NCBI GenBank assembly: GCA_964487605.1
Contig: CAZARU010000017.1
Coordinates: forward strand, 1-64,000
DNA length: 64,000 nt
Origin: JAJDAH01 sp964487605
GTDB taxonomy: Bacteria > Myxococcota_A > Polyangia > Polyangiales > Polyangiaceae
Direction of reading: 5' to 3'
Both the position numbers and the translations under genes were made by a program. The first letter of the stretch is position 1. Every line of letters begins with the position of its first letter. The notes below the pieces were generated by a model that was given only the letters and a program-made list of their open reading frames with translations, made no database searches and was not told the origin of the DNA. Shown here piece after piece: positions 53,495-64,000 of the stretch.

Positions 53495-54197
53495 AGCGCT
53501 CTTCGCGCCAGGGGTCCCCGTGGTTGTGGTAGCCGCGGACTTCCCAGTACCCCGGCTCGTCCTTCGCCACGAAGCGCAGCCCGGTGAGCCACTTGGCGCT
53601 CTTCCAGAAGTAGAGGTCGGGAACGACCGCGCGTACCGGCGCGCCGTTCGCGACGGCCAGCGGCTTTCCGTCGTAGCGGTGTGCGATCAGGTTGTGCGGA
53701 ACCAGGGCCTCCGCGATGGGCACGTTCGCGGAGTAGCCGTGGGCGGCCTCGAACACCACGTGACGCGCGCCAGGTCGCGGCCGCGCCCGCGCCGCCAGAT
53801 CCTTCACGCGTACTCCCTTGAACTTCGCGCCCAGCACGGACCAACCCGTGACGCAGTGGACGTCCACCTCGAGATCGGCCTGATCCATGGCCAAGAGTTC
53901 GCGGAAGTCGACGGTGAACGGGGACTCGACCTCGCCGTGGACTCTCAGCCGGAATGCCGAACGGCTCGAGTTCCCCTCCTCGCCGCCCATCGGTCGAAGC
54001 GACGAGAGCACGCGCTGGTTCGGTGGCAGACGCGGCCGACCGTCCTTCCGCGTCTGGGCGCGCGCTTCGCGCGTCAGGTCGTCGGACAAAAGCCACGCGC
54101 CGCCGCCGAGCGCGACGACCAGCGCACCGCCGACTGCTCGCTCGATGAACCTTCGCCGGGCGATCTGCGCGGCCAGTGCACCTTCGTAGTCGTCCAT
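53487..54197 (-). CDS. MsrP/sulfite-oxidase-like molybdopterin oxidoreductase
   Basis: A 236-residue enzyme from ATG 54197. A twin-arginine-like leader (RRRFIERAVGGALVVALGGG) sends the folded, cofactor-loaded protein to the periplasm. The core is a sulfite-oxidase domain: FRELLAMDQADLEVDVHCVT with the Mo-binding Cys, GWSVLGAKFKGVRVKDL, then DLYFWKSAKWLTGLRFVAKD and GYWEVRGYHNHGDPW. This is the size and layout of MsrP (YedY), which repairs oxidised methionine on envelope proteins, or a near relative. It heads an operon with PepSY and thioredoxin genes. Substrate not proven. Confidence 0.9.
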   Translation of the reverse strand: MDDYEGALAAQIARRRFIERAVGGALVVALGGGAWLLSDDLTREARAQTRKDGRPRLPPNQRVLSSLRPMGGEEGNSSRSAFRLRVHGEVESPFTVDFRELLAMDQADLEVDVHCVTGWSVLGAKFKGVRVKDLAARARPRPGARHVVFEAAHGYSANVPIAEALVPHNLIAHRYDGKPLAVANGAPVRAVVPDLYFWKSAKWLTGLRFVAKDEPGYWEVRGYHNHGDPWREERYA

Positions 54198-54420
54198 CTC
54201 CAAAGCTCGGGTCTCCTCGGGTGACTCGCGGCGTATGGGGTCGTGTCGCCTGCGGTTACGGACGCCGTCGCCGCGAGTTTTGGCCGAAATCTGAAGGTGA
54301 TGCGGGGGCGCCGCCCGGCGCGGCGGCGGGCGCTTCGTGGGATCGATCCGCGGACACTCGGTACGGCATACCTCGGGCGTCGCAGCCGCGCCATTCGTGT
54401 CATGATGCTCGGCGACGAGC

Positions 54421-55275
54421 ATGTGCCGGCTGTTCGGTTTTCGTAGCGTCATCACGAGCGGCGTCCATCGGTCGCTGCTGGCGGCGGACAACGCCCTCGG
54501 CACGCAGAGCGACGAGCACCCCGACGGCTGGGGCGTCGCGTTCTACGTGGATGGTGCGCCCCACGTGACGCGCAGCCCGTCGACCGCCCTGTCCGACGCC
54601 CTGTTCCACCGCCTGAGCGCCGTCGTCTCGTCCATGACGGTGCTTGCTCACGTGAGAAAGGCCACCAAGGGACCCAAGACGGTGCTGAACTGCCATCCGT
54701 TTCAGTTCGGCCGCTGGGTCTTCGCGCACAACGGCGACGTGCCTGCCTTCGAGCAGAACCGTGATCAGTTGCTGAAGGAGGTCGCGCCGCACCTCCGCGG
54801 CTACATCCTGGGCGAGACGGACAGCGAGATGATCTTCCACATCCTCTTGACCCGCCTCAGCGCGTACGGCCCTCTTTCCAAGCAGCTCGCCGTGGAGGAC
54901 GTGGCGCAAGCCATCCGCGACACCACCGAGACCGTCCGCGCGATCTGCGACTCGGACCCCGCGACGCCGAGCCTCTTGACCTTCATGGTGACCGACGGCG
55001 AGACCATGGCGGCGGTTCACGGGGGCAAGGAGCTGCACTGGTCCAGCTACAAGCGCCGGTGCGCCGACCGGGAGAGCTGCCCGAAGCTCTCACCGGAGTG
55101 CGAGGCGCCCACGGCTTCGGGGTACGTGAACCACCTGCTCGTATCGAGCGAGCCGCTGCTGGGAGAGAACGTTTGGGAGCCGCTCAACGACGGTGACATC
55201 ATCGGCGTCGACTGGCGCATGCGCCTCATGCGCGCGGAGCCGGGGCGCCGCGCGCTCACGGTGGTGAACGGTTGA
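54421..55275 (+). CDS. class II glutamine amidotransferase (YafJ-like)
   Basis: A 284-residue cytosolic enzyme with ATG 54421. The N-terminal Ntn-type start MCRLFGFRS puts the nucleophile at Cys 2; further motifs are DEHPDGWGVAFY, VLAHVRKATKG, NCHPFQFGRWVFAHNGDV and GETDSEMIFHILL, all of the glutaminase domain. There is no synthase domain, as in YafJ and similar single-domain members whose acceptor is often unknown. The HTH/zinc-ribbon gene starts inside its stop (TTGA), so the two are co-translated. Confidence 0.94.
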   Translation: MCRLFGFRSVITSGVHRSLLAADNALGTQSDEHPDGWGVAFYVDGAPHVTRSPSTALSDALFHRLSAVVSSMTVLAHVRKATKGPKTVLNCHPFQFGRWVFAHNGDVPAFEQNRDQLLKEVAPHLRGYILGETDSEMIFHILLTRLSAYGPLSKQLAVEDVAQAIRDTTETVRAICDSDPATPSLLTFMVTDGETMAAVHGGKELHWSSYKRRCADRESCPKLSPECEAPTASGYVNHLLVSSEPLLGENVWEPLNDGDIIGVDWRMRLMRAEPGRRALTVVNG

Positions 55276-55580
55276 CGTCGCGGCGCACGACGCGCCCGGC
55301 GGAGAGAGCCGAGACGGCCCGCCAGGCGATCCGACGGGCGCTCGAGGGCCGCGAAGCCACGGCCCGTGAGCTGTCGGCGGTCGTCGGTGCGCCGGAGAAG
55401 GAGATCGTGGCGCATCTGGACTCGCTCGCGCGCTCCCGCGAGGTGTCCCTGGTGGTCGCGCCCGCCGCGTGCATCGGCTGTGGATTTCGGTTCGCCAAGC
55501 GCGAGCGCGCCGCTCGGCCGAGCCGATGTCCGCGTTGCCGCGGCGAGCGGATCACCCCGCCGCGCTTCTCGCTGCCGTAG
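55272..55580 (+). CDS. small HTH/zinc-ribbon regulator-like protein
   Basis: A 102-residue protein from TTG 55272, overlapping the amidotransferase stop. A winged-helix-like N-terminal part (RQAIRRALEGREATARELSA, EIVAHLDSLARS) is followed by a zinc ribbon with two Cys pairs (CIGCGFRF and CPRCRGERI). This kind of predicted transcriptional regulator is common near unrelated genes. DNA binding is inferred. It is convergent with the aldehyde dehydrogenase, 31 bp apart. Confidence 0.83.
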   Translation: MTSRRTTRPAERAETARQAIRRALEGREATARELSAVVGAPEKEIVAHLDSLARSREVSLVVAPAACIGCGFRFAKRERAARPSRCPRCRGERITPPRFSLP

Positions 55581-55611
55581 CGGGCCGTCCCACGCGGGGC
55601 GCGAGCGCCGG

Positions 55612-57030
55612 TCAGAGCTGCAGCGACTTCGTCTCCAGAAACTCTTCGAAACCGAACTTCCCGAGCTCGCGTCCGACGCCCGACTGCTTGTAACCGCCGA
55701 ACGGCGCGAGGGGATTGAAGTTGCCGCCGTTGATGTCCACCTGGCCGGTGCGGAGGCGGCGGGCGACGCGCCGGGCTCGCTCCGGATCCTTCGACCATAC
55801 GCCGCCCGCGAGCCCGTAGACCGTGTCGTTGGCGATGCGCACGGCGTCCTCTTCGTCCTCGTAGGGGATGATCGAGAGCACCGGGCCGAAGATCTCCTCT
55901 CGAGCGATGGTCATGTCGTTCTTGACGTTGGCGAAGACGGTCGGCCGAACGAAGTATCCCTTGGGCAGGCCGTCGGGCGCCTCCGCGCCGCCGGTGACCA
56001 GGGTGGCGCCCTCCTCGACGCCCTTCGCGATGTAGCCGCGCACTCGGTCGCGCTGGGCGGCCGAGGCCAGCGGGCCGAGCTTACCCTCGCCCTTGACGGC
56101 GTTGCCCAGCGTGAAGCTCTCGGCGGCCGTCTTCGCGAAGGCGACGGCCTCGTCGTGGCGCGCCTTGGGCACCAGCATGCGCGTCCACGCGGAGCACGTC
56201 TGTCCGGAGTTCAGGTAGCAGTTCTGCACCCCCGCCTTGACGGCCTTCTCGAGGTCCGCGTCGTCGAGGATCACGTTGGCGCTCTTTCCGCCGAGCTCGA
56301 GGGCGACCCGCTTGACGGTGGCGGCGGCGAGCTCGCTCACGCGGCGGCCGGCACGGGTCGAACCCGTGAAGCTCACCATGTCGACCTCGGCGTGCGACGC
56401 GAGCGCCTCTCCCACCGTCGGGCCGTCACCGCTCACGAGGTTGAAGACTCCTGGTGGAACCTTCGCCTCGTGGATGATTTCGGCGAGGATGAACGCGCTG
56501 AGCGGTGCGATCTCGCTCGGCTTCAGCACCACGGTGCAGCCCGCGGCCAGCGCCGGAGCGACCTTGTTGATGACCTGATGGAGCGGGTAATTCCACGGCG
56601 TGATGCAGGCGACGACGCCGACGGGCTCCCGCACCACCAGGGACGATCCGACCGTCTCCTCGAAAGCGTACCCGCGCACGATGCCCGCGTAGGACCCGCA
56701 GTTCATCGCCGGCAGGCCCGCCTGAATCATCGTGGCGAGGCGAATGGGCATTCCCACCTCCGCGGCGATGGTCTCGGCGATCTCCTGCATCCGGCCGTTG
56801 AGGCCGGCCTGAATGCTCTCGATGAACTTCGCGCGCTCTTCCACGCTCGTCTGGGACCAGGCGTCGAATGCCGCGCGGGCACGTCGCACCGCCTTGTCGG
56901 CGTCCTCCGCGGAGCCCGCGGGAACGCTGCCGATCACTTCCTCGGTCGAGCTGTCGATGACGTCGAACTTGCCCTTGCCCGTCGGGGGAACCCACTCGCC
57001 ACCGATGTAGATCTTGTCGAACACCTTCAT
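55612..57030 (-). CDS. NAD(P)-dependent aldehyde dehydrogenase
   Basis: A 472-residue class 3-like aldehyde dehydrogenase; ATG 57030 follows GGAGG. Motifs: ITPWNYPLHQVINKVAPALA with the cofactor Asn, VLKPSEIAPLSA, SFTGSTRAG, catalytic Glu in ELGGKSANV, catalytic Cys in NSGQTCSAWTRM, EEIFGPVLSI and the C-terminal FGGYKQSGVGRELG. It oxidises an aldehyde to the acid with NAD(P). Nearby genes give no substrate clue; in this genome it could finish the alkane or amino-alcohol routes. Confidence 0.96.
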   Translation of the reverse strand: MKVFDKIYIGGEWVPPTGKGKFDVIDSSTEEVIGSVPAGSAEDADKAVRRARAAFDAWSQTSVEERAKFIESIQAGLNGRMQEIAETIAAEVGMPIRLATMIQAGLPAMNCGSYAGIVRGYAFEETVGSSLVVREPVGVVACITPWNYPLHQVINKVAPALAAGCTVVLKPSEIAPLSAFILAEIIHEAKVPPGVFNLVSGDGPTVGEALASHAEVDMVSFTGSTRAGRRVSELAAATVKRVALELGGKSANVILDDADLEKAVKAGVQNCYLNSGQTCSAWTRMLVPKARHDEAVAFAKTAAESFTLGNAVKGEGKLGPLASAAQRDRVRGYIAKGVEEGATLVTGGAEAPDGLPKGYFVRPTVFANVKNDMTIAREEIFGPVLSIIPYEDEEDAVRIANDTVYGLAGGVWSKDPERARRVARRLRTGQVDINGGNFNPLAPFGGYKQSGVGRELGKFGFEEFLETKSLQL

Positions 57031-57193
57031 TTGCCGTCCTCCGGACCCGACCACGAGCCATCGAGACGGCGTCGCGCGGGCCACGGACCCTGGGAGGGAT
57101 CCCTGCCGAAGTCAAGCAGCCGGCCGCGGCGCGCGCCGTCTCCCACGCGCGCGGCGCGCGAGGTTTTGCGCAGCGCGGCGGCGACGTGCTCCA

Positions 57194-58324
57194 ATGCTCC
57201 GCGTGCATCGCCCGATCTTCGTGACGAGCGTGCTCCTCTTCGCGTGCGAGCGAGGTGCGGAGGAGCCTCCGGGAGTACGAACCTCGCCGTCGGCGCGACC
57301 CGTCACCGAACGTCTGGCGCCCCGGAGCACCGCCACCGCGAGCGTCGCCGCGCCCGGCCCGGGCGGGGTCCCGGGGCCGCCCTCGAGCGCGTCCTCGGTC
57401 CGCCCGCCGGCCACGCCGGCAGCTTCTCGGCGCTGCGCCTCTTCTCCGCGATCGGGNNNNNNNNNNCCGCCGGCCACGCCGGCTTCCGCGGCACTCCGAG
57501 CCGCGGGTGAGATCGAGCTCATCGCCGCGGGCGAGCCGCCCCTGGCCGAGCTCCGCTACGCCCTGGCCAAGGGCGCGAAGCAAGACGTGGTGGTGACGAT
57601 GGGAAGCACGCTCACCATGGAGCTCTCGGGGTTCCGGAACCCGACGCAGACCATGCCGGACGTCCGGCTCGCGCTGAACGTCGAGATTCTCGGCGTGGAT
57701 GCCGACGGTGTCGCCCGGCGGCGCATCCGGGTCGAGGACGTCACGCTCGCCGACGCGGCCAAGAAGGACGACCCGATCGCACGTGGTGTCCTCGAGCAGA
57801 TGAAGGCGGTCGTCGGGCTCGTCGGTCACGATTCCGTGGACCGCCAGGGCCGCGTCCTGGACGCGTCGCTCGATCCGAGCGCACGAGGCAACGCGAGAGG
57901 CGCGATGGACACCACGCACCGGACGCTCGCCCAGATGGGCGTCGCGCTCCCCGCGGAGCCCGTCGGCAAGGGCGGAAGCTGGAAGGTCACGAGCGAGGTC
58001 ACGCAGTTCGGGGTCCGGTTGACCCAGGTCGCGACGTACGAGCTCCTGGCGCGGACGGGCCGGAAGGCGAAGCTCGAGGTGTCCATCGAGCAGGATCGCC
58101 CCCGGGGAGACTTCGACGTGCCGGGCGTGCCCAAGACGACGTTCTCGGAGCTGGAGAGCATGACGACCAAGGGACGAGGGACCATCGAGATCGACCTAGG
58201 CAAGCCCGTGCCGAAGGGCGGCCTCGCTCTGGGCATCGAGGCGCGGGCGAAGGGCGAGATGCGCGGAACGCCCACCGCCGTGCGCGCCGTGATGACGTAC
58301 CGCTCCAGGTTCGATCCGAAGTGA
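57194..58324 (+). CDS. lipoprotein spanning an assembly gap
   Basis: About 376 residues with ATG 57194, lipobox LFAC at about residues 15-18 and a long Pro/Ala/Ser linker. The ten Ns fall within this linker at about residue 88. The C-terminal 250 residues form a domain with VRLALNVEILGVDADGVARR, GVLEQMKAVVGLVGHDSVD, KGGSWKVTSEVTQFGVRLTQ, VPGVPKTTFSELESMTTKG and TYRSRF at the end, with repeated strands like lipid-binding barrels. Family not recognised. Frame continuity across the gap relies on the N count and is not certain, but both sides have the same codon style and frame. Confidence 0.7.
   Translation: MLRVHRPIFVTSVLLFACERGAEEPPGVRTSPSARPVTERLAPRSTATASVAAPGPGGVPGPPSSASSVRPPATPAASRRCASSPRSXXXXPPATPASAALRAAGEIELIAAGEPPLAELRYALAKGAKQDVVVTMGSTLTMELSGFRNPTQTMPDVRLALNVEILGVDADGVARRRIRVEDVTLADAAKKDDPIARGVLEQMKAVVGLVGHDSVDRQGRVLDASLDPSARGNARGAMDTTHRTLAQMGVALPAEPVGKGGSWKVTSEVTQFGVRLTQVATYELLARTGRKAKLEVSIEQDRPRGDFDVPGVPKTTFSELESMTTKGRGTIEIDLGKPVPKGGLALGIEARAKGEMRGTPTAVRAVMTYRSRFDPK
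57457..57466. other. assembly gap (10 N)
   Basis: Ten Ns. The 17-mer CCGCCGGCCACGCCGGC directly after it also occurs 31 bp before it (57410-57426), pointing to a join made at a repeat. The true length is unknown. Confidence 0.95.
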
Positions 58325-58339
58325 CGGAATGCGGGACGG

Positions 58340-59665
58340 TCAGGGGTGCAGCGCTCCCGCGACGCACGCGGTCATGAAAGCGGCGAGGCTGCCGCCGATC
58401 ATCGCACGAAATCCGAGGTCGGCCAGATCCCCGATGCGGTTCGGCGCGATGCCGCCTATGCCGCCAATCTGAATGCCGATGCTGGCGAAGTTCGCGAAGC
58501 CGCACAGCGCGTAGCTCGTGATGATGGCGGTGCGCTCCGAGATGACGGTCGTGGGCGAGCTGGCGAGTTCGCCCAGGTGGACGTAGGCGATGAACTCGGT
58601 CAGGACCAGCTTCTCGCCCAGGAGCTTTCCGATGATCGCGCACTCGCTCCAGGGAATGCCCATGGCGAACGCCGCCGGCGCGAACACCCAGCCCAGCATT
58701 CGCGAGAGCGAGAGCGGTGCGCCGGCAACGGAAACCACGCCCAGCACGAAGTCGGCCATGGCGATGAGGCCGACGAAGGCGATCAGCATGGCGCCGACGT
58801 TGAGTACGAGTCGTGCTCCATCGGTCGCACCCCGCGCCGCGGCCGCAATGGCGTTCTCGTCCGTGGACTCGACCGTCACGGTGAGCGTACCGGTCGTCTC
58901 CGGGGTTCCGGTCTCGGGCACCATGATCTTCGACACGGCGAGGGCGGCGGGAGCGGACAGCAGGCTCGCGGTCATGAGGTGACCGGCGATGCCAGGAACG
59001 TCCTTCAGGAACGCCACGTAGGCCGCCATCACGCCGCCGGCGACCGTCGCGAACCCGCCGACCATCACGACGCTGAGCTCCGAGCGCGTCATTCGCTCGA
59101 CGAACGGCTTGACGAGGAGCGGGGCCTCGGTCTGACCGACGAAGACGTTCGCGGCGACCGAGAGGGTCTCGGCGCCGCTCGTCTTCATCGTCTTCTGCAT
59201 CACCCAGGCGAGTCCCCACACGACCCGCTGCATGATGCCGAGGTGGTAGAGGACGCGCATCAGGCTGGAGAAGAAGACGATGCTGGGCAGGATCCAGAAC
59301 GCGAAGGTCTTGACGGGGGGTGAGATGCGTCCGACGAACGTTTCGGGCTGACCGCCGGGCCCGAGGATCTGGTGCGGTTCGATCGACTGAAAGACGAACG
59401 AGGCGCCGGCCTCCGAAAATGAGAGGAGGCGGCGGACGCCGCCATCCACGACGTCGAAGAAGAGTCGCTGCAGAGCGGGGGTGAGCACGAGCAGTCCCAG
59501 TGCCAGTTGAAGGCCCGTCCCCCACAAGACGGGGCGCCACCGGATGGCTCCACGCTTCTCGGAGAGCAGCCAGGCGACGGCGAGGAAGACCGCGAGGCCC
59601 GCGAGCGAGACGGCTCGGTCACGCAGGGTCGTGGGGGACGACGCGAGCCCCGCCAGCAGCGTCAT
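58340..59665 (-). CDS. concentrative nucleoside transporter (NupC/CNT family)
   Basis: A 441-residue inner-membrane symporter with ATG 59665 that brings nucleosides in with H+ or Na+. Typical CNT signatures: SLAGLAVFLAVAWLLSEKRG, the gate region FWILPSIVFFSSLMRVLYHL, VFVGQTEAPLLVKPF (the QTEAP nucleoside contact), a re-entrant loop VGGFATVAGGVMAAYV, and the late SYALCGFANFASIGIQIGGI. Length is normal. The peptidase gene precedes it on the same strand with only 3 bp between, so they form an operon. Confidence 0.97.
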   Translation of the reverse strand: MTLLAGLASSPTTLRDRAVSLAGLAVFLAVAWLLSEKRGAIRWRPVLWGTGLQLALGLLVLTPALQRLFFDVVDGGVRRLLSFSEAGASFVFQSIEPHQILGPGGQPETFVGRISPPVKTFAFWILPSIVFFSSLMRVLYHLGIMQRVVWGLAWVMQKTMKTSGAETLSVAANVFVGQTEAPLLVKPFVERMTRSELSVVMVGGFATVAGGVMAAYVAFLKDVPGIAGHLMTASLLSAPAALAVSKIMVPETGTPETTGTLTVTVESTDENAIAAAARGATDGARLVLNVGAMLIAFVGLIAMADFVLGVVSVAGAPLSLSRMLGWVFAPAAFAMGIPWSECAIIGKLLGEKLVLTEFIAYVHLGELASSPTTVISERTAIITSYALCGFANFASIGIQIGGIGGIAPNRIGDLADLGFRAMIGGSLAAFMTACVAGALHP

Positions 59666-59668
59666 GCG

Positions 59669-61127
<1,459 letters not shown>

Positions 61128-61138
<11 letters not shown>

Positions 61139-63527
61139 GCGAGACGAGCTCCGTGGGCAGGAGGTCACTGGGCTCGGAGGTGACCACGAGCCAGAGCTGG
61201 TGCGCCGCGCGCGTCGCGGCGATGTGCAAGAGGTGCCGCGCCTCATCGTCGTCCGAGTACGCCTGGCGCGTGGCTTCCAGGAGCACCACGTAGTCGAACT
61301 CGAGGCCCTTCACCTGCTTCACGTCGGTGACGTCGATGCCGGGTCGGAACGGGAAGTCCTGGTCCGTGATGCGCCGGAGGTTCGGGACCTCGGCCTTCGA
61401 GAGTCCGGAGTGGTACAGGTCGGCCTGCTCGGGGTACCGCGCCACGAGGGCGACGGAGGCGAGCGGCTCCGCCCGGAAGAGGTTGCGGAGCGACTCGGCG
61501 AGGAACCCCACGGCGTCGCCGGAGTGGGCGAAGCGCAGCAGTTCGACGGGTGCGCCCGAACGCGTCGCGACGGCGCCATCGGGGTCGGCGAGGGGTCCGA
61601 GCACGTGCGTGGACAGGTCCAGGATCTCCTTGGTCGAGCGATAGGAGAGCTTCAGCGGCTCTATCTCCACGTGGTCGAAGCCGAGCTCGCCGAGGACGTC
61701 GCGCCACGTCGTGAAGCCGTTGTCCATGTAGAGTCGCTGCGCGACGTCTCCCGCCATCGTCACCGAGCGCGCCGACCCCACGGTGTCCATGACGACGGCC
61801 ATCTCCACGGGACTCAGATCCTGTGCCTCGTCGATGAAGACGTGCTCGTAGACGAGCGCCTCCTTGCGGTTGGTGCCCCGGAACAGTGGTCCTCGCAGCC
61901 GCTGGACCAGGCGAAGCAGCAGCGTGTCGTCCTCGGGATCGAGCGTGGCGGGTTCGCGTACGCTCGAGCCGTCGATGCCGACCTCGTCGCTCTCCCGGGG
62001 AGCCTTGCGGCGACCTCGTGGCGCGTCGGGCTCCGCGTTCTCCATCTCGTCCAGGATGCGCAGGCAGCGCGCCGTACACCAGTTGTACGCCTCGTCCAGC
62101 TCACGAACCGTGAAGGTGCCGGCAGCGTGCTCCGTGAAGGCCCTCGCCAGCTCGTCCCGGTCGCTCAGCAGGTCCGCCCATGCGGCCACGACGTCGGAGG
62201 TGTCCTTCCGTGCCTTCGAGACGAGGGCATCGAGCCGATGGCGGACGGCGCCGGGGAGCGCCGCTCCCCCCGTCGAGATCTGCGCGGCGAAGGCGGCGAG
62301 TCGCTGTCCCAGGGGGCGGCCCGCCCGGGCGCGCCAGAAGGCGGCGAGGGCCGGCCCCGCGTCCCCCGTCGGCTCCGAGCGGAGCGCGTGCTCGATCTCG
62401 GCGTCGATGCGCGACGCGATCCTCTCGACGTGCGCGTCGATGAGGTCGAGCATCCGAGGGTGCTTCTTCATGCGCGTGACGACGGGCGGAGCGTCGTCCG
62501 AGTAGCCCCGGGGCAGCCCCGGGACGTGCCCCTGTCGGAGCTTGGACGCCCAGGAGTGGTAGGTGCGCACGGCGACGCCCTCGACGCCGAGGGCCGGCAG
62601 CACGTAGGACACGTAGCGGGCGAGGGCCTCGTTGAAGACGACGACGAGCATCCTGTCCGGCCGGAAGCGCCGGGGGTCGTTGAAGGCGAGGTACGCCATG
62701 CGGTGCAGGCCGATGGTGGTCTTGCCGCTCCCCGCTCCACCCTGGATGACGACGAGCCCCGAGTCCGGCCGCGTGATGAGCTCGAACTGTCGCTTGTCGA
62801 TGAGCGCGGTGATCTCGCGGAGATGACGGTCCTCGCGAGCGTCGAGGTCGGCGCCGACACCGAGCTGGCCGGGCTCGTGGTGGTGCGCCGCCCGTGTTGC
62901 CGTCCCCTGGCCGCCGCGCAGCGTGGCCCCGGCGCCAGCTCGTTGCCACACGCCGTCGCGGCCGCGGACGAAGGTCCCCTCGGGCGCCGTGATGCGCCGC
63001 AGAGTGCCCTCGGTGATCGCGAGACTGCGTCGCGTGACGACTTCACCCTCGATCTCGCGCTCGCCGAAGGTCTCGACGTACTCGTCCCCCTCCTCGTACC
63101 GGTAGTAGAGCCGGCTGATCGGAGCGTCCCGCCAGTCCACGATCCGGATCCCCGCCTCCGTGTCGAGGTACGTGCCACGGCCGATGAGCACTTCTCGCCT
63201 CCGGCTCCCCTCCGCGAGCACGAGGCGTCCGAAGTAGGGCGATGCGGCGTCCACGTAGCCGGACTTCGACTCTCGGCGACGCGCGACGGCCAGGCTCTGC
63301 AGTCGTTCCATCTGCTCCACCAGCGGCGGAATGTCCTCAAGGCGCGCGGACGCGATCTGGTCGCGCAGACTCAGGAGCTGGTCGTCGTAGGTGGACGGGG
63401 GTGCGACCGACGGCGTCTCGCGCCGACGGTCCAGGTGCTCCTGAACCCGTGCGAGACAGCTCCGCTCGTCGTCGACGATTCGCTCGAGATCGGGATCGGT
63501 CTCCGGGGCGGCTTCGGACAGGGTCAC
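61128..63527 (-). CDS. HelD-like RNA polymerase-recycling ATPase
   Basis: A 799-residue superfamily 1 ATPase from GTG 63527. The N-terminal coiled coil (ERIVDDERSCLARVQEHL) and the barrel before the motor match HelD rather than UvrD. ATPase motifs: GGAGSGKTTIGLHRMAYL (Walker A), VFIDEAQDLSPVEM (Walker B), GDVAQRLY, and VKQVKGLEFDYVVLLEATRQ with motif V. HelD pulls stalled RNA polymerase off DNA and in actinobacteria relatives protect from rifamycins. Length fits (about 770 usual). It is divergent from a TetR gene; regulation by it is a guess. Confidence 0.9.
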
Positions 63528-63644
63528 GGGGAAATCGACTCCGTATAGACGGCGACGCCGGGGAGGCAAGCCCCGTGAATGCCGTTCGGGGGCAGAGACC
63601 CGGCCCGCTAGAGCTTTTGCTCCACCGCGTGCTAGGACACGGGC

Positions 63645-64000
63645 GTGGGTCGAAGGGAGGCCATCGCCCGCTGCGCGCTCCAGCTCATGAACACCCGAGG
63701 GGCGTGCGCGGTGTCCACGAATCACGTGGCTCGGGCGATGGGCATCAGCCCGGGCAACCTCTACTACCACTACCGAAACATGGGGCAGATCCTCGCCGTG
63801 CTCATGGAGACCTTCGCGGCGTCGGTGGGAGAAGCCTGGGCGGTCGCCGACGACGAGGTCATCGAGGTGCGGGACCTCGCCCGTCCCATCGAGCGGCACT
63901 TCGACGTGCTCGTGGAGTACCGGGTGTTCGCGCGCGAGGCCGGCGCGCTGGCGGTCGAGCACGACGTTCTCGTCTCGGCTCAGCGTCGCTTGTGGTCGAA
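63645..64000 (+). CDS. TetR family regulator, partial
   Basis: 118 codons from GTG 63645 to the window edge. The helix-turn-helix part reads AIARCALQLMNTRGACAVST, NHVARAMGISPGNLYYHYRN, and the next helices (ILAVLMETFAASVGEAW, LARPIERHFDVLVEYRVFAR) match the TetR/YcdC-like group with the C-terminal part cut off. It is divergent from the HelD-like gene with 117 bp between; no clear operator palindrome is seen there. Confidence 0.9.
   Translation, partial: MGRREAIARCALQLMNTRGACAVSTNHVARAMGISPGNLYYHYRNMGQILAVLMETFAASVGEAWAVADDEVIEVRDLARPIERHFDVLVEYRVFAREAGALAVEHDVLVSAQRRLWS

Noticed and set aside
63527..63645. Search for a TetR operator in the HelD/TetR gap
   Set aside because: No inverted repeat with arms of 6 or more and TetR-like spacing was found by eye; only short AGAGC-type symmetry.

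Overview
The window is a 64 kb piece of a high-GC chromosome that reads as Myxococcota, probably Polyangia-like. The signs are many lipoproteins with Gly/Ser/Ala tethers behind the lipobox, OmpA proteins with thrombospondin type 3 (TSP3) calcium repeats, a surface protein with a MYXO-CTERM-like tail, an AgmX/PglI-type domain protein, DUF4388, a eukaryote-like Ser/Thr kinase, an FHA-sigma54 activator and GTG/TTG starts throughout. A run of ten Ns shows a draft assembly. Genus is inference; nothing here fixes it.

Layout. 0-2.6 kb: sugar-nucleotide epimerase (cut by the window edge), a duplicated DUF507 protein, a conserved unknown and a small membrane protein. 2.8-5.6 kb: tightly packed envelope operon of a cytochrome-like lipoprotein with an odd C-x13-CH motif, an SH3/beta-barrel protein, a DUF4266 lipoprotein and a DUF3570 outer-membrane protein. 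5.7-8.0 kb: overlapping operon of cytochrome c lipoprotein, membrane protein and FHA-sigma54 activator. 8-24.6 kb: OmpA proteins, tethered lipoproteins, VWA and AgmX/PglI proteins, FxsA and a CysZ/EI24-like protein, with the housekeeping genes dnaE and tRNA-Lys(UUU) among them. 24.7-29.6 kb: signalling block (kinase, autoregulated-looking RHH/zinc-ribbon protein, small helical protein, hybrid histidine kinase). 29.7-34.2 kb: catabolic block (glutamine-synthetase-like ligase plus iron alcohol dehydrogenase; TetR repressor divergent from alkane hydroxylase AlkB with two clear operators).

34.4-37.4 kb: small accessory genes, two neighbouring zinc-ribbon proteins, a gene broken by an in-frame TGA, and tRNA-Gly(UCC). 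37.5-46 kb: metallo-beta-lactamase/alkylsulfatase-like protein, then a surface calcium-repeat protein coupled to an OmpA barrel, convergent with a barrel/TPR protein. 46-51.4 kb: ChaC-like cyclotransferase, an acyl-CoA dehydrogenase pair that looks like an alpha/beta heteromer, a third acyl-CoA dehydrogenase and a lipoprotein. 51.4-54.2 kb: MsrP/sulfite-oxidase-like molybdoenzyme, PepSY membrane protein and thioredoxin-fold lipoprotein in one operon. 54.4-64 kb: class II amidotransferase, HTH/zinc-ribbon protein, aldehyde dehydrogenase, a lipoprotein containing the assembly gap, nucleoside transporter, M28 peptidase, HelD-like ATPase and a partial TetR regulator.

No insertion sequence, prophage, CRISPR array or rRNA was seen. 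The best candidates for undescribed biology are the C-x13-CH/DUF4266/DUF3570 envelope cluster and the RHH/zinc-ribbon regulator with its palindrome and neighbours.
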